Assembly: GCA_018648945.1 (NCBI GenBank) | Contig: JABGQJ010000310.1 | Coordinates: 1-8,538, forward strand | Source of the DNA: Victivallales bacterium | GTDB lineage: Bacteria > Verrucomicrobiota > Lentisphaeria > Oligosphaerales > Lenti-02 | Length of the DNA: 8,538 nucleotides | Direction of reading: 5' to 3' | Part shown: positions 1 to 5,831 of the stretch, one piece after another | How the letters are laid out: each line of letters opens with the position of its first letter | How positions within the stretch are numbered: the stretch's first letter is position 1 | Notes under the pieces: model-generated | Seen by the model: only the letters and a program-made list of their open reading frames with translations | Told to the model about the DNA's origin: nothing | Database searches by the model: none | Made by a program: the position numbers and the translations under genes

Positions 1-148
1 TGCCGCCGATGGCCAGGTCGCGGCTGCGCTGCGCCAGCCTCTGGATGCGTGGCGATTGCGCGAACTTGGGGGGGATCTGCATCACGACGTCGCCGCCGTC
101 ATCCGCAACGGCCTGAGTCTCAGGTTCAGCCAGCATGGTATTGCTCAT
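1..148 (-). CDS. 5' end of an unidentified leftward gene (partial)
   Basis: An open frame starts at the ATG whose complement is at 146-148 and runs leftward off the window edge with no stop, giving 49 complete codons. A good SD (GGGAG) lies 5 nt upstream of the ATG on the minus strand. The visible peptide begins MSNTMLAEPE, has an acidic, disordered-looking first 20 residues, and then a basic amphipathic stretch (QSPRIQRLAQRSRDLAIGG). There is no signal peptide or membrane segment in this part. A second in-frame Met at codon 5 is possible, but the SD spacing favours the first. I do not recognise the family from this fragment. The gene is divergent from glyQS, with about 300 bp between the two starts. 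Confidence 0.6.
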   Translation of the reverse strand, partial: MSNTMLAEPETQAVADDGGDVVMQIPPKFAQSPRIQRLAQRSRDLAIGG

Positions 149-200
149 GGTTGCTCCCAGGGGCAGCGCTGTGTGTGGGAATGGGATGACACGTGTAATC

Positions 201-225
201 TGGCATGCCGTAGCAAGTCATGCCA
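201..225. promoter_or_regulatory. Operator-like dyad upstream of the leftward gene
   Basis: A perfect inverted repeat with 7-bp arms, TGGCATG (201-207) and CATGCCA (219-225), is separated by 11 bp. It lies about 53 bp upstream of the leftward gene start. This is a position where a dimeric repressor or activator site could act on that gene. No regulator family can be assigned from the sequence alone, and the arms could equally form a short hairpin in RNA. Confidence 0.3.
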
Positions 226-229
226 TGTC

Positions 230-250
230 GGGGGGTGACATCCCCCATTT
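230..250 (+). terminator. Weak terminator-like G/C hairpin followed by T-run
   Basis: A run of Gs (230-235), a TGACAT loop (236-241) and CCCCC (242-246) are followed by ATTTT. The shape resembles a short intrinsic terminator reading rightward. The stem is only 5 bp and no rightward gene lies upstream within the window, so it would only block stray transcription. An alternative pairing exists: ATGTC (225-229) with GACAT (237-241). Another small hairpin, CCCGA/TCGGG, is at 261-274. The remaining 275-360 stretch holds nothing I can assign. Confidence 0.2.
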
Positions 251-364
251 TCCCACTCTCCCCGACCGCTCGGGACGGGAAGGCGGGCTTCCCACGCAGG
301 CTGACCGCTCCAGTCGCACGGAGAGAATGCCGGGGATCGAGCGCCCATCCGGGTTTCCCCGCGC

Positions 365-392
365 TTGGGCGTGGCTCTTCGCGCGCTATAGT
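365..392 (+). promoter_or_regulatory. Probable sigma70-type promoter of glyQS
   Basis: A -35-like TTGGGC (365-370) and a -10-like TATAGT (387-392) are separated by 16 bp. The -10 matches the TATAAT consensus at five of six positions, and the -35 keeps the TTG. The predicted transcription start is near 398-400, about 50 nt upstream of the glyQS ATG. This is the best promoter candidate on the + strand and could drive glyQS, the protease and possibly genes beyond. Confidence 0.5.
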
Positions 393-397
393 ACGCG

Positions 398-433
398 GTT
401 CTGGATTTTCCTACGCATGTGGCGTATTAGAAC
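398..433 (+). promoter_or_regulatory. Two-tier leader stem-loop ahead of the glyQS ribosome site
   Basis: GTTCT (398-402) is complementary to AGAAC (429-433). Inside it TACGC (412-416) is complementary to GCGTA (422-426) with a 5-nt loop. The structure would begin about where transcription is predicted to start and ends two bases before the AAGGA SD (436-440). A further direct copy of TACGC sits at 392-396. It may affect mRNA stability or translation, or mark a protein-binding site. It is far too short for a T-box leader. Confidence 0.3.
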
Positions 434-449
434 GTAAGGATGGTATCGA

Positions 450-1778
450 ATGGCCAAGCCCCGCGAAAACGACACGATGGCGAAGCTGGTGGCGCTGTGC
501 AAGCGTCGCGGCTTTATCTTTCAGAGCTCCGAGATCTACGAGGGCATCAACGGCTTCTGGGATTACGGTCCCTATGGCGTGACCATGCGGCGCGCGGTCG
601 AGGCGCTCTGGTGGAAATACATGGTCGAAGACCGCCAGGACGTGGTCGGGCTGGACTCCACCATCATCTGCAATCCCCGCGTCTGGGAGGCCTCCGGCCA
701 TCTCGATCAGTTCAGCGATGCGATGATCGACTGCCTGGAGTGCAAGAAGCGGCACCGGGAAGACCAGATGGTGGACAAGACCGTCTGTCCGGCCTGTGGC
801 TCCACCAAGCTGACCGAGCCCCGCGAGTTCAACCTGATGATGAAGACCTTCGTCGGCCCCGTGTTCGACGAAGACCACGCCGCCTACCTGCGGGCCGAGA
901 CTTGCCAGCCGATTTTCGTGGACTTCGACCAGGTGCGCATCACCAGTCGTCAGAAGCTCCCCTTCGGCATCGCCCAGACCGGCAAGGCGTTCCGCAACGA
1001 GATCAATCCCCGCTTCTTCACCTTCCGCAGTCGCGAATTCGTGCAGATGGAGATGGAGTTCTTCTGCAAGGACGCGGATGCGATGGATTGGTACAGTTAC
1101 TGGCGCCAGCAGCGCTGGAACTTCTACACAGAGTATCTCGGCTTCCCCGAGGACCAACTGCGCATTCTCGACCACGAGAAGCTGGCCCACTACGCCAAGG
1201 CGGCGCTGGACATCGAGTTCCTCTACCCCTTCGGCTGGGGCGAGATGGAAGGCGTCCACCATCGCGGCACCTGGGACATGTCCCGCCACACGGAATACTC
1301 GGGCAAGGACCTGAAATACTTCGACCAGGAAGCCAACGAGCGCTACTTCCCGACCGTGGTCGAGACCTCCTGCGGCCTGGATCGCATCTGCCTGGCGCTG
1401 CTCTGCAAGGGCTACCGCGAGGACATGGCCGACACGCAGAAGGAAGGCAAGGCCCAAGCCGAACGCATCTCCCTGAGCCTGCCCGCCTGCATCGCCCCCG
1501 TTCAAGTGGCCGTGCTGCCGCTGTCGAAGAAGCTGGGCGACACGGCGGAGCCAGTCTACACCGCCCTGCGCAAGGCCTTCCGTGCCGAATACGACGTCAC
1601 CGGTTCCATCGGCAAGCGCTACCGCCGCCAGGATGAGATCGGCACGCCTTACTGCGTGACCGTGGACTTCGAGACCCTCGAAGACCAAGCCGTCACCGTC
1701 CGTGATCGTGATGCCATGACCCAGGAACGGGTGTCCCTGGATCAACTCAAGACTTACCTCGCCGGCAAGATCCTGTAG
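450..1778 (+). CDS. glyQS: Glycine--tRNA ligase, single-chain alpha2 type
   Basis: A cytosolic class II aminoacyl-tRNA synthetase that charges tRNA-Gly with glycine using ATP. The 442-residue product has the homodimeric (archaeal/eukaryotic/Thermus-like) organisation rather than separate alpha and beta chains. An N-terminal class II segment (residues 10-60) contains GFWDYGPYG. A CxxC...CxxC zinc-finger-like insert uses C95, C98, C113 and C116. The substrate loop is RAETCQPIF (148-156), and motif 2 is FRNEINPRFFTFR (181-193). WGEMEGVHHRGTWD (263-276) is the glycine-site region, and motif 3 is ETSCGLDR (305-312). The C-terminal anticodon-binding domain starts near residue 346. AAGGA lies 9 nt before the ATG. 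The gene ends in tandem TAG TAG. The length is normal and the frame intact. The protease gene follows after 31 bp, so the two are probably cotranscribed. The family is certain. The RAETCQP and RGTWD variants are noted as a finding. Confidence 0.96.
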   Translation: MAKPRENDTMAKLVALCKRRGFIFQSSEIYEGINGFWDYGPYGVTMRRAVEALWWKYMVEDRQDVVGLDSTIICNPRVWEASGHLDQFSDAMIDCLECKKRHREDQMVDKTVCPACGSTKLTEPREFNLMMKTFVGPVFDEDHAAYLRAETCQPIFVDFDQVRITSRQKLPFGIAQTGKAFRNEINPRFFTFRSREFVQMEMEFFCKDADAMDWYSYWRQQRWNFYTEYLGFPEDQLRILDHEKLAHYAKAALDIEFLYPFGWGEMEGVHHRGTWDMSRHTEYSGKDLKYFDQEANERYFPTVVETSCGLDRICLALLCKGYREDMADTQKEGKAQAERISLSLPACIAPVQVAVLPLSKKLGDTAEPVYTALRKAFRAEYDVTGSIGKRYRRQDEIGTPYCVTVDFETLEDQAVTVRDRDAMTQERVSLDQLKTYLAGKIL

Positions 1779-1809
1779 TAGGTTACTGCCCGCTTTCTCC
1801 GAGGGTGCC

Positions 1810-3132
1810 ATGAGCAAACGAGCCCGAGTCTGGCTGGCAATCCTGGCCAGTGTGCTGACGTTCAACCTGTTCGTCGGCTACCAGGTGTATTCGGCCGAGG
1901 CCAAGGCGGCCGACGAAGAGAACGCCTTCGAGAAGATCGGCGTCATGATGCGGGTGATTCACCTCGTCCGCAAGGACTACGTCGATGGTGACAAGGTCGG
2001 CTACGAGGACTTGATCTACAACGCCCTGCACGGGATGGTCAATTCCCTCGATCCCTTCAGCGACTTCATGCCTCCCCAGCAGTTCCAGAACATGCGGGAG
2101 GAGACGGAAGGCGAGTTTGGCGGTCTCGGCGTCACCGTCACCATGCGGGACGATTGGCTGACGGTGATGTCTCCCATGGAGGACATGCCGGGCGCCCGCG
2201 CCGGCCTCCAGGCGGGGGATCGGATCGTGCGCATCGAGGGCGAGAGCACGCGGGGGCTCAAGATCCACGATGCAGTGGGCAAGCTGAAGGGAAAGGTAGG
2301 CACGGACGTAACCATCACTCTGCACCGCCCGCGCACCAAGAAGACCTTTGATGTAACGGTCACCCGCGAACGGATCCCGGTCGTGACCGTCAAGGACGAC
2401 CGCTTGGTGGAGGGCACCAAGGTTGGCTACGTCCGCGTGATGCAGTTCAGCGATCCCACCGCGGAAGCGCTGGAAACCAAGCTGCGCGGACTGCTGGAGC
2501 AGGGCGCGCAGAGCGTGATCATCGATCTGCGGAACAACCCTGGCGGGTTGCTCAAGTCAGCGGTGAACATCTGCAGCTTGTTCCTCAAGCCCGGCGCTCT
2601 GGTGGTCTCCACCGAAGGGCGACGTCCCTCGCAGAAGGAGGAGTTCGCAGTGCCCAGACGCGGCTGGCGCGTCCCCAAGGATGTGCCCCTCGCGATCTTG
2701 GTCAACGGCGGCAGCGCCAGCGCGGCGGAGATCATGGCCGGCTGCCTGCGCGACCATCGGCGAGCCGTTCTGGTGGGCGAGAGGACCTTCGGCAAAGGCT
2801 CGGTGCAGAACGTCATCGACCTGCCCGACGGCAGCGCCTTGCGCCTGACCACCGCCATGTACTACACCCCGAGCCGCAAGGTCATTCACAAGAAGGGAGT
2901 TTCCCCGGACATCGAGGTCACGCTTACCGAGGAAGAACACCGCAACCTGGCCATGGCAGAGTCCGGCATCAACGGCACGGGCGATCCGGTCAAGGTCGAG
3001 GACCGCCAACTCAAGCGAGCGGTCGAAGTGCTGCAGAGCTACGTGTCCTTTGACGAGGCAAGACGCGGCCGGGTCGATCCCGTCAAGACCGCTCGGAAGA
3101 AGGCGGAAAAGAAAGAGGGAATGGTGGAATAG
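1810..3132 (+). CDS. ctpA: S41-family carboxyl-terminal processing protease (Ctp/Prc type)
   Basis: A serine protease of the cell envelope that cleaves substrates near their C-terminus after a PDZ domain captures the tail. The 440 residues include a basic start and a hydrophobic segment (about 7-27) acting as a signal peptide or anchor, with AKA (31-33) as a possible cleavage site. A helical pre-domain follows (38-100). The PDZ domain is at about 102-187, with the GGLG carboxylate loop at 104-107. The S41 core runs from about 205 to 372. The catalytic Ser-Lys pair is S304 in GSASAAE (301-307) and K329 in ERTFGKG, 25 residues apart as in the family, with E307 as the likely third residue. RNNPGGLL (241-248) is conserved. 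The lysine-rich tail ends KKEGMVE, and its last codons and stop fall in a tandem-repeat array. GAGGG stands 4 nt before the ATG. The family is certain, but the ctpA label rather than ctpB or prc is by convention. Confidence 0.94.
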   Translation: MSKRARVWLAILASVLTFNLFVGYQVYSAEAKAADEENAFEKIGVMMRVIHLVRKDYVDGDKVGYEDLIYNALHGMVNSLDPFSDFMPPQQFQNMREETEGEFGGLGVTVTMRDDWLTVMSPMEDMPGARAGLQAGDRIVRIEGESTRGLKIHDAVGKLKGKVGTDVTITLHRPRTKKTFDVTVTRERIPVVTVKDDRLVEGTKVGYVRVMQFSDPTAEALETKLRGLLEQGAQSVIIDLRNNPGGLLKSAVNICSLFLKPGALVVSTEGRRPSQKEEFAVPRRGWRVPKDVPLAILVNGGSASAAEIMAGCLRDHRRAVLVGERTFGKGSVQNVIDLPDGSALRLTTAMYYTPSRKVIHKKGVSPDIEVTLTEEEHRNLAMAESGINGTGDPVKVEDRQLKRAVEVLQSYVSFDEARRGRVDPVKTARKKAEKKEGMVE

Positions 3133-3150
3133 TGGAATGAGGGAATGATG
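3119..3150 (+). repeat. Left array: four 8-bp units of GAATGATG type
   Basis: Four consecutive units start at 3119, 3127, 3135 and 3143: GAATGGTG, GAATAGTG, GAATGAGG and GAATGATG. The second contains the TAG stop of the protease gene (3130-3132). The fourth is the exact reverse complement of CATCATTC in the right array, and the first is the exact reverse complement of CACCATTC there. Confidence 0.85.
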
Positions 3151-3186
3151 GGAAAGGAGGGGAGGAAAGCGATGGGGGAGGGGAAG

Positions 3187-3249
3187 GGATCGGACGAATC
3201 GGATGGAAGTGACGAAGGGGACAAAAGCGACGGAAAGGACGAGAAGGAA
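3187..3249 (+). repeat. Central array: about seven 9-bp units, consensus near GAANNGGAC
   Basis: Seven head-to-tail 9-bp units begin at 3187, 3196, 3205, 3214, 3223, 3232 and 3241. Most end in GAC or GAT, for example GAAGGGGAC (3214-3222) and GGAAAGGAC (3232-3240), and the last is degenerate (GAGAAGGAA). Because 9 is a multiple of 3, the array stays open in every frame that lacks a stop in one unit. That is why a spurious Asp/Ser/Lys-rich reading frame runs through it. Confidence 0.75.
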
Positions 3250-3273
3250 AGAGCCCCCATCCCCCCGCCATCC

Positions 3274-3340
3274 CATCATTCCACCATTCCATCATTCCAG
3301 TATTCCCCCAGTATTCCATTCTTCCATCATTCCATTCTCC
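3274..3340 (+). repeat. Right array: eight 8-bp units of CATCATTC type
   Basis: Units start at 3274, 3282, 3290 and 3298. After a CCC insertion (3306-3308) they continue at 3309, 3317, 3325 and 3333. Three units are exactly CATCATTC and two are CAGTATTC. The last unit decays to CATTCTCC and leads into the C10 tract. The array is the inverted counterpart of the left array at 3119-3150. Confidence 0.85.
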
Positions 3341-3348
3341 CCCCCCCC
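3339..3348 (+). repeat. C10 homopolymer directly before the dapB SD
   Basis: Ten consecutive Cs are followed at once by GGAGGAA (3349-3355), the dapB SD. Homopolymers of this length can slip during replication. Slippage here would change the sequence upstream of the SD but not the SD-to-ATG spacing. Confidence 0.8.
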
Positions 3349-3360
3349 GGAGGAACTCTC

Positions 3361-4167
3361 ATGATTCGTGTAACTGTTCTTGGCGCTGCCGGCCGTATGG
3401 GCCGGATGTTCGTGCAGCACATTGTTGCGGCTGAAGATCTCGAATTGGCGGGGGCCACCGAGATCCCGGGCAGTGTATTCCTCGGCCAGGATGCCGGGCT
3501 CCTCGCTGGCGGTGACAGACTGGGCGTACCCATCGTCGCAGATGTGGACACGGCCCTGACCGGGGCCGATGCCATGATCGACTTCACCGCTCCCGCCAAC
3601 ACGCTGGCCTGCGCCCCCAGGGCCGCCGCTGTGGGCGCGACTTTGATCATCGGCACCACTGGCATGACCGATGCGGACAAGGCCGAGGTCGCGAAGTTGG
3701 CCGAGCAAGGGGCGCGAATCGTCCTGGCACCGAATATGAGCGTCGGCATCAACCTGCTCTTCAGCCTCTGTGCCAAGGTCGCACCCCTGCTTGGGGAGGA
3801 CTATGACATCGAGGTCGTGGAGATGCACCACAACCGGAAGAAGGATGCCCCCAGCGGCACGGCTGAGCGGCTGGGCCAGATCCTCGCCGAGTCCACCGAT
3901 CGCAGCTATGCCGACGACACCGTACATGGCCGGGTCGGCCAGGTCGGCGCTCGCACCAAGCGCGAGATTGGCATGCATGCCGTGCGGGGCGGCGACGTGG
4001 TCGGCGACCACACCGTCATTTTCGCCACCGACGGCGAGCGGGTGGAGTTGACCCACAAGGCATCCAGCCGCGAGACCTTTGCCAAGGGCGCGCTCCGGGC
4101 CGTCCGCTTTCTGGCCGTTGCCAATCCGGGCATGTACGACATGCAGGACGTTCTCGGCCTCCGGTGA
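3361..4167 (+). CDS. dapB: 4-hydroxy-tetrahydrodipicolinate reductase
   Basis: Cytosolic NAD(P)H-dependent enzyme that reduces 4-hydroxy-tetrahydrodipicolinate to tetrahydrodipicolinate in the diaminopimelate/lysine pathway. The 268-residue product has the usual length. The Rossmann dinucleotide-binding loop is GAAGRMG (8-14), IIGTTG is at 96-101, and APNMSVGIN is at 123-131. The catalytic signature HHNRKKDAPSGT (156-167) contains H157 and K160, which correspond to the catalytic His and Lys of the E. coli enzyme. The C-terminal dimer/tetramer domain follows and the protein ends in a complete frame. The start at 3361 has an excellent SD, GGAGG, 7 nt upstream. The same frame is open back to 3145, but that stretch is only translated repeat and is not expected to be protein. 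The neighbouring genes are not lysine-pathway genes. Confidence 0.96.
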   Translation: MIRVTVLGAAGRMGRMFVQHIVAAEDLELAGATEIPGSVFLGQDAGLLAGGDRLGVPIVADVDTALTGADAMIDFTAPANTLACAPRAAAVGATLIIGTTGMTDADKAEVAKLAEQGARIVLAPNMSVGINLLFSLCAKVAPLLGEDYDIEVVEMHHNRKKDAPSGTAERLGQILAESTDRSYADDTVHGRVGQVGARTKREIGMHAVRGGDVVGDHTVIFATDGERVELTHKASSRETFAKGALRAVRFLAVANPGMYDMQDVLGLR

Positions 4168-4206
4168 CCCGTCATTGCACGTAGCCGCGCATGGGAGAGG
4201 CCCCCT

Positions 4207-5250
4207 ATGTTTGCCCGTTTCCAGTGGCAACGCGATCCAGCGAATCCCATCCTGCCTCCCGATCCCGCTTTCCCCGAGGAGAGCGGGCGGTGCATGAATC
4301 CCTTCGCGGTGAGAGTCGGCGACGCATACCGGCTCTACTACTCCGGTGCCGATGCCGAGGGGCGCCAGCGCATCTGCCTGGCTACGGCTCCGGCTGATGC
4401 TCCGCGGCAGTTCTCACGCCATGGCGTGGTCCTCGATGTGGGGGAAGCCGGCTGCTTCGATGCCAAGTGGTGTGTCCTGCCCTGCATCCATCGCTTTGGC
4501 AACCGGTGGCATCTGTACTACAGCGGTCACGAGGGAACGGATCTGGGCCTGCAGTCGTTCCCGGGCATCGGTTTGGCAGTCAGCGACGACGGCATTCACT
4601 TCGAACGGCATTCCCCAGAACCGTTGATCACGGGCGACCAAACGGCGGAATTCCCCACGAACCGGGGCGTTGCCGGGGGTGGCACGATCCTGGAGGATAT
4701 CCTGCCGGACGGGACCGTGCGCTACCGCATGTACTACACGCTGGCGACTGGGACGAGGAACCCCGATGTGACCGTCGATCAAGAGAAGCACTGCGCCGTC
4801 TGCCACAGCACGGACGGGTTCCGCTGGACCGATCACCAGTTGATCCTGAGTCCCCGGCGCGATGTGCCGAACGAGGACATTGCGGTGGCCGCTCCCTTCG
4901 TCTGGCGGGATGGCGATTCCTACCGCATGCTCTACTGCGGCATCGGCACGCGCTGGGGCTACTACTCCATGTCCGAGGCCGTGAGTGCCGATGGCTACCA
5001 ATGGCATCGCGGGGAGGGCGACGGCAATCTCTCCCTCCTCCCCAATCCGGCCTCCTCCTGGGAATCGCAGATGGTCGAGTACCCCTGCGTTGTCCAGGAG
5101 CCCAACCGGCTGCGGCTCTTCTATTGCGGCAACGGCTATGGTGCTACCGGCATCGGCACCGCGACTGCGGACATGTGGTCTGCGGACCCGTCTGGCACCC
5201 CAGGAACTGGAGGATGGCGATCCATGCAACCGGCGGTTCCGGTCCCTTGA
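4207..5250 (+). CDS. Five-bladed beta-propeller, glycosidase-like (GH32/43/130-like) protein
   Basis: A 347-residue protein with five similar strand motifs spaced like propeller blades: YRLYYSG (41-47), WHLYYSG (101-107), YRMYYTL (173-179), YRMLYCG (239-245) and LRLFYCG (302-308). Short SxDGxxW/F motifs alternate with them (VSDDGIHF 125-132, STDGFRW 201-207, VSADGYQW 259-266). This is the signature of the five-bladed glycosidase superfamily (GH32, 43, 62, 68, 117, 130). The opening, RDPANPIL then MNPFAV, recalls GH130-type proteins. Possible acidic active-site residues are D85, E223/D224, E286 and E291, but catalysis cannot be shown. It has no signal peptide, so it is predicted to be cytosolic, where it may act on imported sugars or not be an enzyme at all. 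GGGAGAGG lies 6 nt before the ATG. It starts 39 bp after dapB, so cotranscription is likely. Confidence 0.8.
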   Translation: MFARFQWQRDPANPILPPDPAFPEESGRCMNPFAVRVGDAYRLYYSGADAEGRQRICLATAPADAPRQFSRHGVVLDVGEAGCFDAKWCVLPCIHRFGNRWHLYYSGHEGTDLGLQSFPGIGLAVSDDGIHFERHSPEPLITGDQTAEFPTNRGVAGGGTILEDILPDGTVRYRMYYTLATGTRNPDVTVDQEKHCAVCHSTDGFRWTDHQLILSPRRDVPNEDIAVAAPFVWRDGDSYRMLYCGIGTRWGYYSMSEAVSADGYQWHRGEGDGNLSLLPNPASSWESQMVEYPCVVQEPNRLRLFYCGNGYGATGIGTATADMWSADPSGTPGTGGWRSMQPAVPVP

Positions 5251-5334
5251 CGCCCCCGGCCTTGCCGTCCAGATTCCAGATTAAGTGGCGTTTCCATGCA
5301 GGACCGCAAACCGGCTATTCCTGGGAGGTCAAAG

Positions 5335-5772
5335 ATGAGACTGAGGAACATCAGGGCGCTGTGCGTGGCAAGTATGGGTTTCGCCTGTCTGGCCAGCAGC
5401 GGCGGAGAGAAGCTGCCGGCAATGCCGAAACTGCCGTTCGCGTTCGCGGAGGCGACCGAGATTGCCTTCAGGTCGATCCGCGGCGAGAAGACCGAGTTCA
5501 CGATCACCGACAAGGCCGAAATCGCCCGGTTGAGCAAGTTGATCGTCCTCAAGCGGAAAGAGCCCTGCAAGTGCGAGCACATTGAGACCGCGACGTTCAG
5601 GAAGGGCAAGGCTGAGATCTACGTCCACTTCTGTAGTCATTGCTTCGTCGTCCGGCATGGAAGGCGGAACTACGACCACCGCATGCCCACAGGCTTCTAC
5701 CCGGCTTACCAGAAGCTCCTTGAGCAGCACCGCCAGGAAGCCGCGAAGGGGCAGGCCGCAGCGCAGGAGTGA
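5335..5772 (+). CDS. Small secreted protein with CxC and CxxC motifs, unknown function
   Basis: A 145-residue protein with a basic start (MRLRNIR), a short hydrophobic stretch (about 8-21) and then a polar region, consistent with a Sec signal peptide. C18 follows GFA, which is only a poor lipobox, so a lipoprotein is possible but not supported. The mature part has a predicted alpha/beta domain (about 40-130). It carries EPCKCEH (C78, C80, H82) and HFCSHC (C100, H102, C103), which together could bind a metal such as zinc or form disulfides. The C-terminus is Gln/Ala-rich. The start is set by GGGAGG 6 nt upstream. An in-frame ATG at 5296 would add 13 residues but has no comparable SD. I do not recognise a named family. 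The gene lies 84 bp after the propeller gene and is convergent with the kinase. Confidence 0.7.
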   Translation: MRLRNIRALCVASMGFACLASSGGEKLPAMPKLPFAFAEATEIAFRSIRGEKTEFTITDKAEIARLSKLIVLKRKEPCKCEHIETATFRKGKAEIYVHFCSHCFVVRHGRRNYDHRMPTGFYPAYQKLLEQHRQEAAKGQAAAQE

Positions 5773-5831
5773 GGGACGCACATGCTCCTTCCGCCAGGTT
5801 GGGGCCTGAGCCGTTGGCACGACTCGTATCC
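5773..5831. other. Convergent intergenic gap with no clear terminator
   Basis: 59 bp separate the two convergent stop codons. Only a 4-bp stem (CAGG/CCTG) is visible and there is no T-run on either strand. The two transcripts probably overlap here or end by a Rho-type mechanism. Confidence 0.4.

Larger units (their letters stand above)
3119..3340. repeat. Composite inverted array of short tandem repeats between the protease and dapB
   Basis: This gap is built from short degenerate repeats in a mirror arrangement. On the left is an array of GAATGATG-type 8-mers, then a G/A-rich spacer, a 9-mer array, a C-rich spacer, and on the right an array of the reverse-complement 8-mers (CATCATTC type). 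The + strand is therefore almost all purine to about 3253 and almost all pyrimidine after it. The spacers also pair: GATGGGGG (3171-3178) is the exact complement of CCCCCATC (3254-3261). The transcript could fold into a long imperfect hairpin with the 9-mer array in its apical part. It has no transposase, no ribosome-site-led gene of its own, and no classical terminator T-run. A role in transcript separation or mRNA protection is an inference. Confidence 0.85.

Noticed and set aside
393..449. T-box riboswitch upstream of glyQS
   Set aside because: The predicted leader is about 50 nt, with no T-box consensus, specifier loop or terminator/antiterminator pair.
411..1865. A 484-codon open frame antisense to glyQS
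   Set aside because: It lies opposite a certain gene, has no recognisable domain, and follows from the G/C third-position bias of glyQS. Its His/Leu/Val-rich composition is typical of an antisense shadow.
3119..3340. CRISPR array
   Set aside because: Units are 8-9 bp, contiguous and degenerate, with no unique spacers and no cas genes.
3145..3360. Extended N-terminus of dapB from an ATG at 3145
   Set aside because: The stretch is translated tandem repeat, DapB homology begins exactly at the Met at 3361, and a strong SD precedes 3361.
3119..3360. Insertion sequence or MITE remnant
   Set aside because: There are no transposase fragments, no defined terminal inverted repeats and no target-site duplication. 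The inverted structure comes from the tandem arrays.
5269..5282. Tandem CCAGATT CCAGATT
   Set aside because: Only two 7-bp copies with no link to a promoter or other element; probably chance.
5296..5334. Alternative start for the small secreted protein at 5296
   Set aside because: No good SD precedes it, and it would put a polar stretch ahead of the signal peptide. The ATG at 5335 has GGGAGG at ideal spacing.
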